Positions 17,177 through 27,147 of a stretch of 64,000 nt of DNA are shown here, piece after piece. Both the position numbers and the translations under genes were made by a program. Location of the stretch: contig NZ_JBHRRZ010000040.1 of assembly GCF_042643265.1 (NCBI RefSeq), forward strand, positions 186,001-250,000. Direction: 5' to 3'. Origin of the DNA: Virgibacillus_O sediminis (lineage in GTDB: Bacteria > Bacillota > Bacilli > Bacillales > Amphibacillaceae). The notes under the pieces were generated by a model. The model ran no database searches. It had not been told where the DNA came from and worked only from the letters and a program-made list of their open reading frames with translations. How positions within the stretch are numbered: position 1 is the stretch's first letter; every line of letters begins with the position of its first letter.

Positions 17177-18529
17177 CTACTTTAACTTATGCACGGCTTG
17201 TATAAACATGTCACCTCTTTCTTCGAAGCTCTTATACTGGTCCCAGCTTGCGCATGCTGGGGAAAGAAGAATGATATCTCCTTCACCTGAAATTCCGTAA
17301 GCAAGCTCGGCAGCCTTGTGGACGTCGTCAGCTTTAACTATGACCTGGACTCCCGCCTCTTCAGCAAACTCCTCGAGCTTGGATGCAGTTTCCCCAAAAA
17401 GAACCATTGCCTTTACATTCTGTAGCGAATCCTTCAATTCGGCGAAAGTGCTTCCCCGATCCAACCCCCCTGCAAGCAGGATAACCGGTTCATTGAAGGA
17501 TGCCAGTGCCTTCTTGGTTGCAAGGGTGTTCGTGGCTTTGGAATCATTATAAAATAGCCGTTCCTTCACTTTTCCAACATACTGGAGACGATGCTCCACT
17601 CCAGAGAAGGATCTCAGCACTTTTCGGATTCCTTCATTACTGGCTCCAGCCAGCTTGGCAGCTGCCACTGCTGCAAGAATATTCTCCAGATTATGCTTGC
17701 CGACAAGCACAATGTCCTTAAGGCAGATAACTTTTTCATTTTTAAAATAGATAAAAGATTCATCAGCCCATACACCATGGTTCAGCCTTTGGCTTGTGGA
17801 GAACGGGACTTTTATAGATTTGGCTTCTTTTGCCGCTTCCGTTAACAAAGGATCATCCGCATTGTATACCAAATAATCGTCAGGCCCTTGGTTCCGATAG
17901 ATATTGAATTTCGCCTGCCGATAATTTTCCAATGTTTTATGATAATCAAGATGCGCTTCAAAGATATTCAACAGAACAGCTATTTTGGGGCGAAATCTCT
18001 CAATCCCCAGCAATTGAAACGATGACAATTCTACAACCATCTTTTCTTCAGGAGCCAATGAGTCGGCAACCTCACAAGCCACTGTGCCAATATTTCCTGC
18101 GACTTTAACAGGCTGCCTGCTCTCTGTCAGCATTTCCGCCGTCAAAGTGGTGGTAGTGGTTTTTCCATTGGAACCGGTGATACCTACAACGGAATTGCCG
18201 GCTAAATTACCTGCCAGCTCTATTTCTGTAATAATGCTTATTCCCCTGTCCTGGGCTTCCTCCATTAACGGAGTATCATAAGGAATTCCAGGATTTTTGA
18301 CAATCAGGTCAATGTCATCGAGAACACGAAAAGGGTGGGAGCCGACAATAACTTCTGCTCCCATTTCCTTCAACTCTTTCACAACTTGATCATCATCTGC
18401 TGTGTCTCTATCATTTACCCGTACTTTCACCCCATTTGCCAGCAGGAGCTTCGCCGCTGCTGTACCGCTCCTCGCTAAGCCCAATACCAATACATGAGAA
18501 TAATGAAAGTTTTGTAATTGTTTATTCAT
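17177..18529 (-). CDS. murD: UDP-N-acetylmuramoyl-L-alanine:D-glutamate ligase
   Basis: The 450-residue cytoplasmic ligase adds D-glutamate to UDP-MurNAc-L-Ala. The N-terminal Rossmann segment is VLVLGLARSGTAAAKLL; the ATP loop is GITGSNGKTTTTTLTAEML near residue 115; the conserved LDYH follows, and the C-terminal domain has LLSPACASWDQYKSFEERG. The ATG at 18529 overlaps the mraY stop as ATGA, which decides the start; an upstream extension of 29 codons lies within mraY. It is the last mur gene before the hairpin at 17093-17130. Confidence 0.97.
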   Translation of the reverse strand: MNKQLQNFHYSHVLVLGLARSGTAAAKLLLANGVKVRVNDRDTADDDQVVKELKEMGAEVIVGSHPFRVLDDIDLIVKNPGIPYDTPLMEEAQDRGISIITEIELAGNLAGNSVVGITGSNGKTTTTTLTAEMLTESRQPVKVAGNIGTVACEVADSLAPEEKMVVELSSFQLLGIERFRPKIAVLLNIFEAHLDYHKTLENYRQAKFNIYRNQGPDDYLVYNADDPLLTEAAKEAKSIKVPFSTSQRLNHGVWADESFIYFKNEKVICLKDIVLVGKHNLENILAAVAAAKLAGASNEGIRKVLRSFSGVEHRLQYVGKVKERLFYNDSKATNTLATKKALASFNEPVILLAGGLDRGSTFAELKDSLQNVKAMVLFGETASKLEEFAEEAGVQVIVKADDVHKAAELAYGISGEGDIILLSPACASWDQYKSFEERGDMFIQAVHKLK

Positions 18530-19512
18530 CCTATCCCCACCTCGATATACACGCCGAGTACGGCAAAGATAAGGCCAATCAGCCAGAAAGTAGTGACCAC
18601 TCTCCATTCCGACCACCCATTAAGCTCATAATGATGGTGCAGGGGACTCATTTTAAAAACACGCTTTCCAGTAGTTTTGAAAGAGATCACCTGGATAATT
18701 ACGGACAGGGTTTCAATCACAAACACTCCACCGATAATTATTAAAATGACTTCCAGCTTGGCAAGTATGGCAATTGCTGCAATGGCGCCTCCAAGTGCAA
18801 GGGAGCCCGTATCACCCATAAAGACCTTAGCAGGGTGGGCATTAAATACCAGAAAACCTAATAATGAGCCGACAACTGCAAGAGAAAAAGCAGTCACCTC
18901 ACCCGAAGGAAATCCGTACCATGCCAGGATGGCGAATGCTCCAAAAGCGATGGCAGCCGTTCCAGCCAATAACCCATCCAAGCCATCTGTAAGGTTGACT
19001 GCATTTGATGCACCGACCAGCATAAAAATAATCAGCAGAGCATAACCCCATCCCAGCTCCCATTGGATATCGGTACCGGGGATGTGGATAGTCGTAGGGA
19101 AGCCTTGACTCTGCAATATAAAATAAAATACAAGAGCAATGAACACTTGTCCCAACAATTTTTGAAGGGAGGTTAATCCTAGATTGCGCTTCATTACCAC
19201 TTTTATAAAATCATCCAGAAATCCCAGCAGTCCGTAGCCTACCAGTACGAACAGCAGCAGCCATAATTCATAGCCTATTCCGCCACCCGCCGTCTTTCCA
19301 GCCATAATCAATGAAGTGGCAGTAATGCTGAAAACTATCATGACACCGCCCATTGTCGGCGTACCCGTCTTCTTCATATGTGATTGGGGTCCTTCTTCTC
19401 TAATGCTTTGTCCAAACTTTAAGCGTCTTAAAAATGGAATGATAAGCGGAGATAAAAGGACGGTGATTAAAAATGCAATTGCTAGTGTAATCACTGCTAC
19501 AGTAATACTCAC
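18526..19512 (-). CDS. mraY: Phospho-N-acetylmuramoyl-pentapeptide transferase
   Basis: The 328-residue integral membrane enzyme transfers phospho-MurNAc-pentapeptide to undecaprenyl phosphate to make lipid I. It shows about ten membrane helices and the family motifs TPTMGG, FLDDFIKVV, and NAVNLTDGLDGL, with aspartates that bind Mg2+. The C-terminal loop has PLHHHYELNGWSEWRVV. Its stop overlaps the murD start, so the two are translationally coupled. Confidence 0.98.
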   Translation of the reverse strand: MSITVAVITLAIAFLITVLLSPLIIPFLRRLKFGQSIREEGPQSHMKKTGTPTMGGVMIVFSITATSLIMAGKTAGGGIGYELWLLLFVLVGYGLLGFLDDFIKVVMKRNLGLTSLQKLLGQVFIALVFYFILQSQGFPTTIHIPGTDIQWELGWGYALLIIFMLVGASNAVNLTDGLDGLLAGTAAIAFGAFAILAWYGFPSGEVTAFSLAVVGSLLGFLVFNAHPAKVFMGDTGSLALGGAIAAIAILAKLEVILIIIGGVFVIETLSVIIQVISFKTTGKRVFKMSPLHHHYELNGWSEWRVVTTFWLIGLIFAVLGVYIEVGIG

Positions 19513-19549
19513 GTTAATATCCTCCTCAGACTTTTCCCGTCCAACTAGT

Positions 19550-20911
19550 TTATGCTTTAATAAGTTTCTCTATAAATTTCTCAAATTGCAGGCCTCTGGA
19601 TGCCTTGAATAGCAATACAGCATCTTCCCGAAGATACGAGTGTAAGTCTTCGGCAAGATTCTCCCTGTCTGTATAATGGCGGCATAAAATTTCCGGTTGG
19701 CGTTCCTTCACAGCAGCTGAGATATGTTCTGCTTCTTTCCCTAAAGTCAAGACAGCAGTAATCGGCGCCTCCACTACTTCCGCTATTGACCGGTGATATA
19801 CTGCAGAATGATCCCCCAGTTCAAGCACATCCCCCAGTACAAGGACCCTTTCATTGAAGCCTTCCAATTGTTTTACCAATTCTATAGCAGCTTTCATAGA
19901 GGTGGGAGAAGCATTATAAGCATCATTTATAATAGAAGCTCCCTTTTTCCCCTCCAGCATTTCAAACCGCATTCCAGTTTGTTTCAAAGATGTCAATGCT
20001 TGCCTGATGGCCTCAACTGATATATTGAGTTCTCTTCCCAGCGTAACGGCAAAGGCAGCATTCAAGGCATGGTGTTTACCAAGCAATGGCACTTCATACT
20101 CGTTGGAATCCAGCTCGAAGGCTGTGTGATGTGCCCCGATTTCCACCCCGCGGATCACTTCATCATTGTGTTCACTGAACCCACAAGTGATGGTGTTTTG
20201 CCGCTTTCGTACATGGCTCAAGAGTTCTTCATCTCCATCAATGAACAGCAGGCCGCCCGTTTTAAGACCGGCAGTTATTTCCAATTTCGCTTTGGCAATG
20301 CCTTCTCGCGACCCCAAATATTCAATATGTGATTCCCCTATATTGGTGATGATTGCATAGTCGGGTTGAGCCAGATCGGAAAGAAGCTCTATTTCCCCAT
20401 AGTCGCTCATACCCATTTCGAGCACAAGAACCTCTGTATCTTTCGGCATGGACAAGATGGTCAGAGGGAGGCCGATATGGTTATTATAATTACCATCCGT
20501 ATAATGTGTACGATAGGTTGATTTCATTACTGAAGCAACCAGATCCTTTGTGGTCGTTTTACCATTTGATCCAGTAATGCCTATTACTAATGGTTGGACC
20601 TCATTCCTGTATGCATGAGCAATTTGCTGCAGAGCAGTGGTCGTATCATCCACATAAAAAACTGGAAATCCTGCCGGTAAGCCGTCCGGCAGGTTTGTCA
20701 TACGGTTCCACAATGTGGCTGTTGCTCCATTATCTACCGCTTGCAACAAAAAGTCATGTGCATCGAACTTCTCGCCCTTTATTGGGACAAACAATGCATT
20801 CTCTGTCTCTTTCCGGCTGTCTGTCATAATTCCATTTATTCCCATATGCCCATTTATTTCCCCGTCAAAATCTTTTAATATACGGGAAATCCATTCGGTT
20901 GTAAATATCAT
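19550..20911 (-). CDS. murF: UDP-N-acetylmuramoyl-tripeptide:D-alanyl-D-alanine ligase
   Basis: The 453-residue ligase adds D-Ala-D-Ala to UDP-MurNAc-tripeptide. The ATP-binding loop is VIGITGSNGKTTTKDLV near residue 112, and NDAYNASPTSMKAAI near residue 330 lies in the central/C-terminal part typical of MurF. The SD AAGGAG is 8 nt before the ATG at 20911; an alternative ATG at 20917 overlaps the murE stop as ATGA but is only 2 nt from the SD. Either start implies coupling to murE. Confidence 0.96.
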   Translation of the reverse strand: MIFTTEWISRILKDFDGEINGHMGINGIMTDSRKETENALFVPIKGEKFDAHDFLLQAVDNGATATLWNRMTNLPDGLPAGFPVFYVDDTTTALQQIAHAYRNEVQPLVIGITGSNGKTTTKDLVASVMKSTYRTHYTDGNYNNHIGLPLTILSMPKDTEVLVLEMGMSDYGEIELLSDLAQPDYAIITNIGESHIEYLGSREGIAKAKLEITAGLKTGGLLFIDGDEELLSHVRKRQNTITCGFSEHNDEVIRGVEIGAHHTAFELDSNEYEVPLLGKHHALNAAFAVTLGRELNISVEAIRQALTSLKQTGMRFEMLEGKKGASIINDAYNASPTSMKAAIELVKQLEGFNERVLVLGDVLELGDHSAVYHRSIAEVVEAPITAVLTLGKEAEHISAAVKERQPEILCRHYTDRENLAEDLHSYLREDAVLLFKASRGLQFEKFIEKLIKA

Positions 20912-20913
20912 TA

Positions 20914-22383
20914 TCATTTCTCCTTAGCCCTTATCGCGTCTTTTGCAACTTTTCGGTCATCAAATTCATATTTTGTATGTCCTATCTGCTGATAAGTCTC
21001 ATGCCCTTTACCAGCAATGAGGATAATGTCCTCTTCTTCTGCAAGGGAAACTGCTGTCTTGATAGCCTGTTTCCTGTCTATGATCACTTCATAGTTTCCC
21101 TTTTCAAGCCCCTGGGTCATATCATGCAGTATGGATGCAGGATCCTCGGTACGAGGATTATCAGAGGTGAATAATGCATAATCTGCATACTTTAACGCAG
21201 CCTTAGCCATTAATGGGCGTTTTGACCGGTCTCGATCCCCGCCGCAGCCAACTACTATATAAATTTTTCTCCTGGCAAATCTAGAGATTGCCTGTAACAC
21301 ATTCTCCAGAGAATCAGGTGTGTGGGCATAGTCAACAATGACAGAGTATGACTGGCCGGCAAATACCGGTTCAAACCTTCCGCTCACCCCCTGGATTTTC
21401 TCCAAGCCATCCCGGATAGTGGCAAGTGGTACTCCCGATACGATAGCCGCAGTACACGCAGCCAGCATATTATATACATTGAACATCCCAATCAATTTGC
21501 TTCTGATCTTCATATTTCCCTGAGGTGTCACCAATTCGAAATACGTTCCTTCTGCAGTCAGCCTTACATGCTTTGCCATTACTAGTGCATTTCTTTTCAT
21601 CCCATAGGTGACGACATGCTGAGCAGTACTTTTAGCAAGCTTTCTGGAAGCAGGATCATCTTCATTCAGAACAGCAAACTTAGGGTTTCCTGCCTCATAT
21701 TTATTTCCCATCTGAGAAAACAAGAGGCTCTTGGCCCACAAATAATCTTCCAGATTCTTATGATAATCCAAATGATCCTGCGACAAATTAGTAAAAACTG
21801 CTATATCGTAATCACAGCCATAAATTCTTCCCATATCAAGGGCATGGGAGGATACCTCCATGATCGCCTGATCTATTCCTCTTTTCTTCATCTCAAAAAA
21901 AGCACGCTGAAGAAATAAGGCATCTGGCGTCGTATTTGGTACAGGAAAAGTATCTTCCCCTACCTTCATTTGAATCGTCCCTACTATTGCGGTCTTTTTA
22001 TGCCATTGGCTAAAAATGGATTCCAACAAATAGCTTACGGTTGTTTTCCCGTTGGTTCCCGTCACCCCTATAAGAGGGATATTGCTAGTTGGATTGCCAT
22101 AAAACCGGACAGCCAGCATTGCCAGTGCCCTGACAGTATCAGGAACAATGATTGTTGGGGTTCCTACCTCCAAACGTTTTTCTGAGAGGATGGCCACTGC
22201 CCCATTTCGTGCAGCTTCCTCTGCATAATGGTGGCCATCCTTTTCTGAACCTTCAATACACACAAACAAACTTCCAGCCTTTACTTTTCTAGAGTCGATT
22301 TCTATGGAATTGACAGCGATGTTTTCAAGGGAAGATGCAGTTTCATAGAACGGTATGCTCCAAAGAAGTTCCATTAATTTCAT
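20914..22383 (-). CDS. murE: UDP-N-acetylmuramoyl-L-alanyl-D-glutamate:meso-diaminopimelate ligase
   Basis: This 489-residue ligase adds the third peptide residue. The P-loop GVTGTNGKTTVSYLLES is near residue 110. The substrate-selecting loop reads SDNPRTEDP near residue 408; the DNPR sequence is the mark of meso-diaminopimelate specificity, so the wall is inferred to be of mDAP type. Only SpoVD separates it from the division PBP gene pbpB. Confidence 0.97.
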   Translation of the reverse strand: MKLMELLWSIPFYETASSLENIAVNSIEIDSRKVKAGSLFVCIEGSEKDGHHYAEEAARNGAVAILSEKRLEVGTPTIIVPDTVRALAMLAVRFYGNPTSNIPLIGVTGTNGKTTVSYLLESIFSQWHKKTAIVGTIQMKVGEDTFPVPNTTPDALFLQRAFFEMKKRGIDQAIMEVSSHALDMGRIYGCDYDIAVFTNLSQDHLDYHKNLEDYLWAKSLLFSQMGNKYEAGNPKFAVLNEDDPASRKLAKSTAQHVVTYGMKRNALVMAKHVRLTAEGTYFELVTPQGNMKIRSKLIGMFNVYNMLAACTAAIVSGVPLATIRDGLEKIQGVSGRFEPVFAGQSYSVIVDYAHTPDSLENVLQAISRFARRKIYIVVGCGGDRDRSKRPLMAKAALKYADYALFTSDNPRTEDPASILHDMTQGLEKGNYEVIIDRKQAIKTAVSLAEEEDIILIAGKGHETYQQIGHTKYEFDDRKVAKDAIRAKEK

Positions 22384-22490
22384 GTAGAACCATCCTATCC
22401 GAAAAATACCCCACTAATATTTCCGATAACATCACTCACAGAGTTCAGCCAGGGTCGCCGCCCTTCCTAATTTATTTATTATAGCAAAAT

Positions 22491-24434
22491 TCATCTGGCA
22501 TCTCGATTATTTTCCTTAGATAAATATATTCTGACTTTTGACCCTTCCTCCAGCTTTGTTCCAGGTTTGGGCTGCTGATCCATAATAATGTCCCCTGTAC
22601 CATTTGCCTCAACAGAAAGGTTGATCATCATTTCCGATAGCTCCGCCTTAGATAATCCAATCAAATCAGGCACTTCTACTTTTGGTTGATCCGGCCATTG
22701 ATATTCTTTCTCCATCCCTCCAGTCCGCGGTTCTACCTCCAGAGCCCGCAAACTGTCTTCTATAATGGTCCCTACAACGGGTGCGGCTACGACTCCACCG
22801 AATTGAATAGTATCCTTTGGATTATCCACGGCTAGATATACCACAATTTCCGGGTCATCCGCAGGGGCAAAACCGATAAAAGAAACAATATAATTATTTT
22901 CCATATACCTGCCATCAGTCCCTACTTTTTGAGCGGTCCCTGTTTTTCCGCCTACTCTGTACCCTTCAACATATGCAGGGCGGCCTGTACCTTGTGCCAC
23001 TACACTTTCCAGCGAATGCCTGACTTCTTCGGAGGTGGTCTCTGAAATAACCCGATCCTTCAATTTTGGTTCGTATTTCTCCACTGTCTCGCCAGTAACT
23101 GGGTCTTCCCATTCCGCAGCAATGCGCGGTTCATACAAGTACCCGCCATTGACGGCTGCTGAGACCGCCATCACCTGTTGGATCGGTGTCACTGATACCC
23201 CTTGACCAAACGCTGTGGTAGCTAATTCCACCGGACCGACGTTTTCTGGCTTAAAGAGTATTCCCTTCCCTTCCCCACGCAGGTCAATCCCAGTTTTTTT
23301 ACCGAAGCCGAATTCTTTAATATAACTGAATAATCTTTGTTCACCCAATTTTTGGCCCAAACTGACAAAACCCGGATTGCAGGAATTCTGCACTACTTCC
23401 AGGAAAGTCTGTTCGCCATGCCCTCCGCTTTTCCAGCAGTGCAATTTGGCACCATCCACTTCAATATGGCCATGATCATGAAAGTGATCATCTTCCAGAT
23501 CTACCAGATTTTCTTCCAAAGCTGCGGCAAGTGTTATGATTTTGAAGGTGGAACCAGGCTCATAAGTACTCCAGATTGGCAGATTGCGGTCAAATACATC
23601 TGCGTCCACCTCCTGATAGTTCTCCGGATCAAAATTCGGCCTAGACGACATACCTAGTACACCGCCCGTTTTTGGGTTTACTGCAATGGCCAGGGCCCCA
23701 TCCGGATTATACCGGGAATCAACTAAATCAAGCTCTCGTTCTAAGATTGTCTGGACTTTGGAATCAATGGTAGTCTTAAGATTCAACCCGTCTTTAGGAG
23801 GAGAATATACATCTGCAAAGCTATCCAACCTTTTCCCTTTTGCATCAGAGTAAAAGGATAGGCTCCCTTCCTCTCCGCCAAGCTGTTCATCATAATGAAG
23901 TTCTAGTCCCATCAGCCCCTGGTTGTCAATACCAGTAAACCCGAGTACATGAGAGAGATAATCACCGTATGGATAATAGCGTTTAGAGTCCTTGGCAAGG
24001 TAAATTCCATTCAAATTCAGCGCTCTGATAAGATCTTCCTGTTCCTCCGAAATTTTGATTCCTTGCGGTCGAAGGTTGACACTTGAAGCATTTTTAGTCA
24101 ATGTTTCCAGCACCTTTTCCCTCGGCATGTCCAATACTTCCGCCAATTTGCGTGCCGTCTCCTCAGGATTCTCGATCTGCCTCGGAACAGCGACAATGGA
24201 TGGAGCTGTTACATTTTCGGCAAGCACTTCCCCATTAGTATCCAAGATGTTTCCGCGTTCCGGCTCAAATACAATATCTCTTGTCCATAGATTGTTTGCT
24301 TTGGACATCAATTCGTCCCCTAAGACGAACTGTACATAACCAAGTCGAATATCAATAATGGAAAAAATCAAAATGCCAAAAAGAAAAACAGCTACTATTC
24401 GTTTTTTGACCGTTACAGTGGATACGCGCTTCAT
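22491..24434 (-). CDS. spoVD: SpoVD, sporulation-specific class B penicillin-binding protein
   Basis: The 647-residue protein has a short cytoplasmic N-terminus, one membrane helix (about 12-30), a dimerisation domain, a transpeptidase domain with the active serine in PGSTFKI near residue 295, SCN in VVQNSCNPGF, and KTGTAQK near 495, and one C-terminal PASTA domain (about 585-640). The single PASTA domain and close match to B. subtilis SpoVD distinguish it from PbpB. SpoVD crosslinks spore cortex together with SpoVE. In B. subtilis it is under sigma-E; I did not find a convincing sigma-E promoter here. Confidence 0.95.
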   Translation of the reverse strand: MKRVSTVTVKKRIVAVFLFGILIFSIIDIRLGYVQFVLGDELMSKANNLWTRDIVFEPERGNILDTNGEVLAENVTAPSIVAVPRQIENPEETARKLAEVLDMPREKVLETLTKNASSVNLRPQGIKISEEQEDLIRALNLNGIYLAKDSKRYYPYGDYLSHVLGFTGIDNQGLMGLELHYDEQLGGEEGSLSFYSDAKGKRLDSFADVYSPPKDGLNLKTTIDSKVQTILERELDLVDSRYNPDGALAIAVNPKTGGVLGMSSRPNFDPENYQEVDADVFDRNLPIWSTYEPGSTFKIITLAAALEENLVDLEDDHFHDHGHIEVDGAKLHCWKSGGHGEQTFLEVVQNSCNPGFVSLGQKLGEQRLFSYIKEFGFGKKTGIDLRGEGKGILFKPENVGPVELATTAFGQGVSVTPIQQVMAVSAAVNGGYLYEPRIAAEWEDPVTGETVEKYEPKLKDRVISETTSEEVRHSLESVVAQGTGRPAYVEGYRVGGKTGTAQKVGTDGRYMENNYIVSFIGFAPADDPEIVVYLAVDNPKDTIQFGGVVAAPVVGTIIEDSLRALEVEPRTGGMEKEYQWPDQPKVEVPDLIGLSKAELSEMMINLSVEANGTGDIIMDQQPKPGTKLEEGSKVRIYLSKENNRDAR

Positions 24435-24523
24435 GGTTCATCCCCTTCTCCAGGTATGCTTGTATCCACTATATGAATGTCATAAACGTAATAGAACACT
24501 GTTTCATGTTGACCGGATTCTTT

Positions 24524-26755
24524 CTATTCTGCCTCTGTCTGCTCATTACTGGTGCTTACTTCTTCACCAGTTTCATTATCTTCCTCTTCCGACCCAGGTG
24601 GAGACAGCTCCAGACCTAAATAATCATTCTCCTTCAACGGTGTTCCTGTTTCAATATGTTGTGCTTCCACGTAGCCGTGTCCGAAAGTTTCCACCTTCAA
24701 GTTCAGCATATCTGCAAATAGGCGGACTTCCCGTAAGGACCAGCCAATCACATCCGGCATGGTGGGTTGGTCGGTCACTAGAAGAACTCTTTCATTCGGG
24801 AGGATTTCACTGCCTTCCTCCACACTGCTCTCAACCACTTCACCTGTTCCGATAACTTCTGATTTTAAGCCTGCTTTTTCCATAATTTCCTTCGCTTCTT
24901 CAGCATCTTTTCCAATAATTTGAGGGAGCTCTATCTGATGAACTTCATGCTCATTCGATTCACTTGGCTCGATATTCAGATAATGAAGGCTGTTCTCCAT
25001 TACATTGGTGAAAATAAAGGAAACAGGGTCAGAACCGGATTGGGTCGGCTCCAATTCAGGCTGCTGCACGGAAACAAACATCAGTAATTGGGGATCCTCT
25101 ACTGGCGCCATTCCCAAGAATGAGAATATATGGTTTTCCCTTCCTGTCAAATACTTGCCATCAGGTCCGGGGATCTGGGCCGTACCTGTTTTCCCTCCAA
25201 CTGTATAATCATCCAGCTGGTTCTTGCTTCCTGTAGCATCTTCTCCATTCACTGCGTCATTCAGAAGCTGCCTAACATGTGTTGCCGTTTTTTCAGAAAT
25301 GGGTTGCCCTACCACATTCGGCTTCTTTTCTTCCACGATATCACCGGTAGCAGGATCTACTATGCTCTTAATAACATATGGTTGGAGCATCTTCCCATCA
25401 TTCGCAATGGCAGTGGCGGCTTTCATCAATTGTATCGGGGTCGCCGTAGATCCCTGCCCAAATGATGTAGTTATCTTTTCCAACGGCCAGTTGTATAAGA
25501 TTTTTCCCGTTTCTTCATTTGGCAGGTCAATTCCTGTTTCTTTGTCCAAATCAAATTTTTTCAGGTATTCCAGATAAGTGTCTGCCCCGATTTTTTCCCA
25601 CAGCAATTTAGCGGCTGCGACATTGGAGGAACGCCTGAAACCTTCATCGTACGAAATGGCTCCCCAACCTTCACCATTATTATGGTCATGAATCGGAGCA
25701 ATTCTTTCATTTGGCTGGTAGCTTCCTGATTGAAACTGTTCCTCGCCATTATAAACCCCTTCTTCAATAGCCGCTGCCCACGTAAACATTTTCACCGTAG
25801 ATCCAGGTTCTATAGGAGTTGAGACGGCGTCATTATACCAATTTTCCACGTCGGAAGGATTATTTGGGTTATAACTTGGACGGGAACCCATCGCGACAAT
25901 CTCACCGGTATCCGGATCCATGACTACTGCCGTCATGCGTTCAGGATCATACTCTTCCTGCACCTCGGAGAGTGTATCTTCCAGCAGTGTCTGTATCTTC
26001 TGGTCAATGGTCAGATAGACGTCATTTCCATCCTCCGGCTCCTTTACCACTTCTTCGGGGTCCAATAACTTGGTATTATACCTGTCACGCTGATAGGAAA
26101 TATATCCATCGCTGCCGGATAAGAGGTCATTCATTTCCTTTTCCATCCCAGCAATGCCCTGGATTTCTCGTCTCGGACCTTCTTCTGTTTCAACTTCAGT
26201 TTCTCTCGCAAAGCCAATGATATGAGAAGCAAACATTCCATTTGGATAATAGCGTGTTGATTCTTCTTCAAAATAAATCCCCGGCAATTCAAGCTCTTCT
26301 ATTTCTTCTTTTTCCTGTTGTGACAATTCCTTGCCTGCATTGCCAAATTCCACTTGGAAGCGGCCATTTTCCATTCCCTGCCGCAGCCGCTCTAGTATAT
26401 AGCTTTCTTCTATACCTAAAATAGGAGCCAAGGCCCGGGCAGTATGCTCCGGATCTATCACATGCAATGGCTTTGTTGAATTGGCTGAATGAGCTTCATC
26501 TACAACGGCATACAGGGAAAAGGCAGGTCTATCATAGGCCAAAGTCATTCCATTCTGGTCATAGATTTTTCCTCTTTCGGCACGGAGAGTATAACTTGAA
26601 GTCCGTTTCTCTTCCGCCCATTCCTCCAAGGAAACATCATTGACTTCCCCGGAGGCCTGAATATAAAGGAACCGGCCGGTCAGGACAAGGAAAATCCCAA
26701 TGAACAGGATCATCAGAATCCCTGCCATGAGATTGGTTTTCTTATTCTTCCTCAT
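24524..26755 (-). CDS. pbpB: PBP2B, division-specific class B penicillin-binding protein
   Basis: The 743-residue protein has one N-terminal membrane helix (about 10-30), a dimerisation domain, and a transpeptidase domain with the active serine in EPGSTVKMFTW, SSN in FRRSSNVAAAK, and KTGTAQIPG. Two PASTA domains follow (about 595-715), then an acidic tail. The PASTA pair matches B. subtilis PBP2B. It crosslinks septal peptidoglycan with FtsW and is essential for division. It follows ftsL by 17 nt. Confidence 0.96.
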   Translation of the reverse strand: MRKNKKTNLMAGILMILFIGIFLVLTGRFLYIQASGEVNDVSLEEWAEEKRTSSYTLRAERGKIYDQNGMTLAYDRPAFSLYAVVDEAHSANSTKPLHVIDPEHTARALAPILGIEESYILERLRQGMENGRFQVEFGNAGKELSQQEKEEIEELELPGIYFEEESTRYYPNGMFASHIIGFARETEVETEEGPRREIQGIAGMEKEMNDLLSGSDGYISYQRDRYNTKLLDPEEVVKEPEDGNDVYLTIDQKIQTLLEDTLSEVQEEYDPERMTAVVMDPDTGEIVAMGSRPSYNPNNPSDVENWYNDAVSTPIEPGSTVKMFTWAAAIEEGVYNGEEQFQSGSYQPNERIAPIHDHNNGEGWGAISYDEGFRRSSNVAAAKLLWEKIGADTYLEYLKKFDLDKETGIDLPNEETGKILYNWPLEKITTSFGQGSTATPIQLMKAATAIANDGKMLQPYVIKSIVDPATGDIVEEKKPNVVGQPISEKTATHVRQLLNDAVNGEDATGSKNQLDDYTVGGKTGTAQIPGPDGKYLTGRENHIFSFLGMAPVEDPQLLMFVSVQQPELEPTQSGSDPVSFIFTNVMENSLHYLNIEPSESNEHEVHQIELPQIIGKDAEEAKEIMEKAGLKSEVIGTGEVVESSVEEGSEILPNERVLLVTDQPTMPDVIGWSLREVRLFADMLNLKVETFGHGYVEAQHIETGTPLKENDYLGLELSPPGSEEEDNETGEEVSTSNEQTEAE

Positions 26756-26772
26756 CTCTTTGTTCTCCTCGC

Positions 26773-27147
26773 TTAATTGCTATACCCCTCTGCCTGCTTA
26801 ACTTTCGCATCCTGTACTTTAAGTCCGTTCTCTTTGGCAATAGCAGTAATGCGTTCAGGCCTGCTCAGTTCTTTCACCTCGAACATCAGGTTTTCATTTT
26901 CAGCCTTTTGCTGCTGTACCGTTTGCTCCAACGATTGAACTTCTCTATTCAATGTGTCAGTGCTGGAAGAAAAGGAGACCACAAACAAACCCGTCCCAAC
27001 AAGGCATGCACTTACCATCGAATATAATACTTTTTCACCTTTAGTGATCCATCCCTGTTTTCGAACCTTGACATTTACTTTCTGTTTCTGATCCGGCGTT
27101 TGCTGCGCCTCCATCTGTTGCCAACTTCTGGCATGGTTTGCACTCAT
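26773..27147 (-). CDS. ftsL: FtsL, divisome protein
   Basis: The 124-residue bitopic protein has a basic cytoplasmic N-terminus, one membrane helix (about residues 40-60, SMVSACLVGTGLFVVSF), and an extracellular leucine-zipper-like coiled coil (NREVQSLEQTVQQQKAENENL). It forms a complex with DivIC and DivIB. The ATG at 27147 overlaps the rsmH stop as TAATG, which sets the start; 14 more codons are open upstream but lie inside rsmH. Confidence 0.93.
   Translation of the reverse strand: MSANHARSWQQMEAQQTPDQKQKVNVKVRKQGWITKGEKVLYSMVSACLVGTGLFVVSFSSSTDTLNREVQSLEQTVQQQKAENENLMFEVKELSRPERITAIAKENGLKVQDAKVKQAEGYSN

Noticed and set aside
18530..18616. Upstream extension of murD
   Set aside because: It lies in the mraY coding region and is not conserved; the ATGA overlap at 18526-18529 explains the start.
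24435..24523. Sigma-E promoter before spoVD (CATACCTG)
   Set aside because: The -10 has two mismatches and no adequate -35 at 13-15 nt; too weak to list.
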